DNA of 8,823 nt from Bacteroidota bacterium (GTDB taxonomy: Bacteria; Bacteroidota; Bacteroidia; Flavobacteriales_F; PHOS-HE28): positions 1 to 8,823 of the forward strand of contig JAEZDL010000071.1 in NCBI GenBank assembly GCA_023418095.1, given 5' to 3'. Position 1 is the stretch's first letter, and every line of letters starts with the position of its first letter. The notes below the pieces were generated by a model that was not told the DNA's origin, made no database searches, and worked only from the letters and a program-made list of their open reading frames with translations. The position numbers and the translations under genes were made by a program. Positions 6,796-8,823 of this stretch are shown one piece after another.

Positions 6796-7351
6796 ACGCA
6801 AGATCATCCGGTTGAAGGGTTACGACTACCGTCGTGCAGGTGCCTATTATGTCACCATCTGCACGAATGATCGATCGATGTTGTTCGGTGATGTTATCGA
6901 TCGGGTGATGGTGCCCAATGCGATCGGTAAGATCGTGCAACAATGTAGGGATGCGATCCCCGATCATATGCCGATGGTGGTGTGCGATGCATTCGTCGTG
7001 ATGCCAAATCATGTACACGGGATCATTGTGATCACGGATGTGGCGGCCAACGAACCGGGTAGGGTCGGCGAATTCGCCGAGCCTACGGCACCCGGATCGC
7101 CGCCACCGAACGAACCCGCACGCCGGCCACCGATCGCCATCATGGTGAAGAATTCATTGGGTCACATCATGCAAACGTTCAAGGCCGCGGTATCGCGACA
7201 GGTCTATCGGAATGGGTTATTACCACGCGGCAGACCGATATGGCAGGCCAGGTATTACGATCGGATCATCCGTGATGATGCGGAATGGCAACGCATTTCA
7301 GATTACATCCGTGACAATCCTGCGAATTGGGGAAAGGATCGGTTCAATTAG
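6782..7351 (+). CDS. REP-associated tyrosine transposase (RAYT)
   Basis: 189 residues of the Y1/HUH transposase superfamily, RAYT (TnpA-REP) group. It opens with a basic RLKGYDYRRAGAYYVTICT segment. It has the metal-binding HxH in VMPNHVHGIIV (H77 and H79), candidate catalytic tyrosines at Y158 or Y159 in WQARYYDRIIR, and the family-typical ending YIRDNPANW. An insertion rich in Pro, Gly and Glu at about residues 88-120 is encoded partly by a 28-base palindrome. RAYTs nick single-stranded DNA next to REP hairpins and are thought to spread REP elements across genomes rather than to transpose themselves. It has no flanking insertion-sequence ends, but lies between inverted copies A and B of the structured repeat, and a REP-like palindrome follows its stop. 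It appears intact. Confidence 0.93.
   Translation: MQLRSRKIIRLKGYDYRRAGAYYVTICTNDRSMLFGDVIDRVMVPNAIGKIVQQCRDAIPDHMPMVVCDAFVVMPNHVHGIIVITDVAANEPGRVGEFAEPTAPGSPPPNEPARRPPIAIMVKNSLGHIMQTFKAAVSRQVYRNGLLPRGRPIWQARYYDRIIRDDAEWQRISDYIRDNPANWGKDRFN
7059..7086 (+). repeat. REP-like palindrome inside the RAYT gene
   Basis: A 28-base palindrome with a single mismatched pair. It begins with GTAG and is centred on GGCGAATTCGCC. It encodes residues 93-102 of the transposase, in a non-conserved insertion. The same GTAGGG start and AATTCGCCG core recur just after the RAYT stop at 7357-7380. GTAG at the foot of a hairpin is the known hallmark of REP elements recognised by RAYTs. Confidence 0.6.
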
Positions 7352-7356
7352 TGACC

Positions 7357-7380
7357 GTAGGGAGGGCAATTCGCCGTCCC
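7357..7380 (+). repeat. REP-like hairpin directly after the RAYT gene
   Basis: GTAG at 7357-7360 leads into an imperfect hairpin (arms 7360-7367 and 7373-7380, one mismatch, loop AATTC) starting only six bases after the transposase stop. Aligned with 7059-7086 it keeps GTAGGG, GGC and AATTCGCCG. One pair is swapped from T-A to A-T, and a G-G mismatch in the first copy is a G-C pair here. This is the position where the cognate REP of a RAYT is commonly found. It could also act as a transcription terminator. Confidence 0.55.
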
Positions 7381-7459
7381 GAGATCGTCGATCATCATTG
7401 ATCACATGCGATCGTTCGTGGTCCTGACCGTCGGATCAATGGGCCGATTCAGGCATTTT

Positions 7460-7560
7460 GCGTTAGGGATCGGACCGGAAAGCCCGGAGGAAGGAGGAAC
7501 GACGACTGAGGACTTGCAGGGGAAAGCCCGACGGCGCTGCATTTGAGCGCCGGAACGCCC
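7460..7560 (+). repeat. Structured repeat, copy B
   Basis: A 101-base element that runs GCGTT...AACGCCC. Its last 61 bases (7500-7560) are identical to copy C, and its first 31 differ from C at one site. It has a closing stem GCGTT/AACGC, a CCGG hairpin, two direct boxes GGAAAGCCCG (7477-7486 and 7521-7530) and a seven-base-pair hairpin (7532-7538 with 7546-7552, loop GCATTTG). It lacks the long central hairpin of copy C. It lies between the convergent RAYT and OmpA-like genes; the OmpA-like stop codon is three bases beyond its end. Confidence 0.88.
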
Positions 7561-7563
7561 AAG

Positions 7564-8046
7564 TCACGGTTGAAACAAAAATGAAGCACATCGATTATAG
7601 GACCGGCCTGATTCACGTTCTTCTAAAGAAGCTAGTTCCTTGATCAGCTGAGGAGATATTCTAGGATTACGGTCTCCACGAGATTCAGGGACCAGCCTTT
7701 CTTTTGGTAAGCCCAGGGTTTCGAGGTCTGAACATATACGATGGGCTCGTGCTAGAGCAAGTGAATCTGGGTTCGGTTCTTCACTATCCGCATTGGCGAT
7801 CACTCTGAACCTCGGTTCCGGATATTGTATCGATAGCTGAACGATCAAAGTAAGGATCTGCTCAGGACTTTCCTTTCCTGATTCTTGTCTGTAGCGAAGT
7901 GTATCATTAAGATACTCGGTCGAATTCTCTTGAAAATACAGGGTAGGTAGGTGCTCAGCGTGGACATCCTCAACGACAGAAGACTTCATCAAATGCAGAC
8001 CTGAGATCAATAGGCCAAGTAGCGATATGCATACCGTTTGGCTCAT
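7564..8046 (-). CDS. OmpA-like domain protein
   Basis: 160 residues from the ATG at 8046-8044. A hydrophobic N-terminal segment (MSQTVCISLLGLLISGLHLM) looks like a signal peptide or anchor. A region resembling the OmpA C-terminal peptidoglycan-binding domain follows: LYFQENS, then FRVIANADSEE (D87 takes the place of the Asp in the usual GHTD), LALARAHRICSDLETLGLPK (R100 matches the conserved Arg of LSxxRA), ERLVPESRGDRNPRI and a final SYNRCASFLF in place of the usual NRRVEF. A periplasmic or outer-membrane role at the cell wall is therefore likely. The open frame extends to 8298, but that portion overlaps a carboxylase gene remnant in the wrong frame. GC content is visibly lower than in the core genes, suggesting foreign origin. 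The gene ends at copy B. Confidence 0.65.
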   Translation of the reverse strand: MSQTVCISLLGLLISGLHLMKSSVVEDVHAEHLPTLYFQENSTEYLNDTLRYRQESGKESPEQILTLIVQLSIQYPEPRFRVIANADSEEPNPDSLALARAHRICSDLETLGLPKERLVPESRGDRNPRISPQLIKELASLEERESGRSYNRCASFLFQP

Positions 8047-8237
8047 CACACCTGCAAAACCCCCATATTGAACTCCCGCGTCGCCGGACTCTGGCTCGCC
8101 GCCTCTATCCCCATGCTGATCCACGTCCTTGTCTCCAGCGGATCGATGATCGCATCCAGCCACAGCCTCCCCGCCGCGTAGTAGGGATTCATGCTGGCCT
8201 CGTACTTCGCGCAGATCATTTGCGGCGGCTTCAGGCG
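8046..8237 (-). pseudogene. 3' fragment of an acyl-CoA carboxylase carboxyltransferase gene
   Basis: Read on the minus strand, this short stretch encodes the extreme C-terminus of a biotin-dependent acyl-CoA carboxylase beta subunit (methylcrotonyl-CoA or propionyl-CoA type). Landmarks are KYEASMNPYYAAGRLWLDAI, then IDPLETRTWISMGIEAAS and the terminal FNMGVLQV followed by a natural stop at 8048-8046. A full subunit has more than 500 residues; only about 63 codons remain before an in-frame stop at 8240-8238. That upstream stop lies in a CCTAACGC sequence identical to the repeat terminus read backwards. GC content is much higher than in the flanks, so this is a transplanted piece of a core gene. 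Its stop overlaps the OmpA-like ATG (TGATG). It is almost certainly non-functional as an enzyme. Confidence 0.8.
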
Positions 8238-8291
8238 TTAGGAACAAAATCGAAAGACCCGAAGTTACTGCATCTGTTACCTTGAACGCCG

Positions 8292-8585
8292 ATGACACCC
8301 GAACAGGGCCGCTGGATCATGTTCTTTGGAGGTATGGCATGGTTCACTCATGCAGGGAAGCTTGTTGCCTTTTACCTTTTACTGTGGCGAACAAGGAGGA
8401 ATGATAAAAAGGGTCCTTTCCAAATGCTGGCATTCCTGTTCTTGATTGCGATACTTGTCCTATTGCCCTATCAGGATCGAAAAGCTTCCAAGGCAATGAA
8501 CCGATTCCTAATGGTAGCGACTATACTTCAATACCTCTCCTTGCTGGGCCTGGCCTATATCATTCTGATCTTGGGCCGGCGTTAG
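8292..8585 (+). CDS. Small membrane protein, unknown
   Basis: 97 residues with three membrane segments at about residues 7-31, 43-60 and 71-94, and basic loops (WRTRRNDKKG, QDRKASK). No family is recognised. The ATG at 8292 is the first in frame. The last codons CGT TAG belong to the start of repeat copy C (GCGTTAG), so the repeat supplies the final Arg and the stop codon. GC content is low compared with the window's core genes. It converges with the partial minus-strand ORF beyond copy C. Confidence 0.6.
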   Translation: MTPEQGRWIMFFGGMAWFTHAGKLVAFYLLLWRTRRNDKKGPFQMLAFLFLIAILVLLPYQDRKASKAMNRFLMVATILQYLSLLGLAYIILILGRR

Positions 8586-8698
8586 GGATCGTACCGGAAA
8601 GCCCGGAGGGAGGAGCCCCGCTGTACAGCGGGGCGACGACTGAGGACTTGCAGGGGAAAGCCCGACGGCGCTGCATTTGAGCGCCGGAACGCCCTAAC
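8579..8698 (+). repeat. Structured repeat, copy C
   Basis: The longest copy. It shares its 61-base right part exactly with copy B (8634-8694), has the same GCGTT/AACGC closing stem, the GGAAAGCCCG boxes at 8596-8605 and 8655-8664, and the GCATTTG-loop hairpin (8666-8672 with 8680-8686). It differs by a central perfect 20-base palindrome at 8615-8634, absent from B. Its outer ends carry a seven-base inverted repeat, GTTAGGG (8581-8587) and CCCTAAC (8692-8698). It separates two convergent reading frames and could also terminate transcription from both. Confidence 0.88.
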
Positions 8699-8724
8699 AA
8701 ATCGACTTCCATAGTTCGGGACGA

Positions 8725-8823
8725 TCATCGATTCTTGTAAAAGTCTCTTTCGATCGTCAATGCTTTTTGGCGTGGCATCATCACCATTAACCAGTATGCT
8801 ATGCCCAGGATAATGATCTTGAT
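8725..8823 (-). CDS. C-terminal end of a small membrane-protein ORF (partial)
   Basis: An open minus-strand frame enters from the right edge and stops at TGA 8727-8725, giving 32 residues: IKIIILGIAYWLMVMMPRQ then a charged tail ending FYKNR. One hydrophobic helix followed by basic residues fits the cytoplasmic end of an inner-membrane protein. The stop lies 27 bases outside copy C, and the low GC matches the other genes between and beyond the repeats. Too little is visible to assign a family; coding status is uncertain. Confidence 0.4.
   Translation of the reverse strand: MKIIILGIAYWLMVMMPRQKALTIERDFYKNR

Noticed and set aside
7987..7997. Match of TCAAATGCAG to the loop region of repeat copy A
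   Set aside because: Only ten bases match, with no stem around them, and the bases are normal codons of the OmpA-like gene.
8047..8298. N-terminal extension of the OmpA-like gene
   Set aside because: The extension reads the carboxylase remnant in the wrong frame and gives a low-complexity Gly/Asp/Arg sequence, whereas the ATG at 8046 is followed at once by a signal-like hydrophobic segment.
7460..8698. Repeats B and C as integron attC sites
   Set aside because: The ends read GTTAGGG...CCCTAAC. An attC site should read RYYYAAC...GTTRRRY, and GTTAGGG lacks the final pyrimidine. No integrase gene is visible, so a cassette array is not supported.

Overview
The window looks like a stretch of a Bacteroidota chromosome, probably a Flavobacteriales-type lineage with fairly high GC in its core genes. 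This is inferred from three things: protein families typical of that phylum (a CvfB-like S1 protein, PhnA, a DCC/HTTM-like pair, a RAYT transposase); weak or absent Shine-Dalgarno sequences; and near-perfect TAnnTTTG promoter boxes just upstream of several start codons. No rRNA, tRNA or CRISPR array was seen.

Positions 1-3853 are ordinary chromosome made mostly of small genes. They comprise the 3' end of phnA, a convergent CvfB-like RNA-binding protein, a four-helix membrane protein, a DUF1801 protein divergent from it, an uncharacterised membrane protein, a roughly 440-base gene-poor gap, a PhnB-like VOC-fold protein and a three-helix membrane protein. Positions 3967-4597 hold an intact two-gene MNT/HEPN toxin-antitoxin module of the MntA-HepT type. 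Positions 4663-6617 hold a translationally coupled pair: a DCC-family thiol-disulfide oxidoreductase followed by a large HTTM-like polytopic membrane protein.

From about 6649 to the end the region is accessory. A REP-associated tyrosine transposase (RAYT, 6782-7351) lies between inverted copies of a roughly 95-118 base structured repeat (copy A 6649-6743, copy B 7460-7560). A third copy (C, 8579-8698) is nearly identical to B and in direct orientation to it. The stretch between B and C contains a lower-GC OmpA-like gene, a stranded 3' fragment of an acyl-CoA carboxylase carboxyltransferase gene, and a small membrane-protein gene whose stop codon is supplied by copy C. Beyond C is the 3' end of another small membrane-protein ORF on the minus strand.

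The most interesting signal is this repeat family. The copies keep the same hairpin loop and closing stem while the stem bases change in a compensatory way, which points to selection on a folded single strand. Separately, two REP-like palindromes that begin with GTAG and share a core occur at the RAYT gene, one inside its coding sequence and one just after its stop. The layout suggests RAYT-linked repeat spread, with intergenic genes and gene fragments collecting between copies. That mechanism is inference from the sequence alone.
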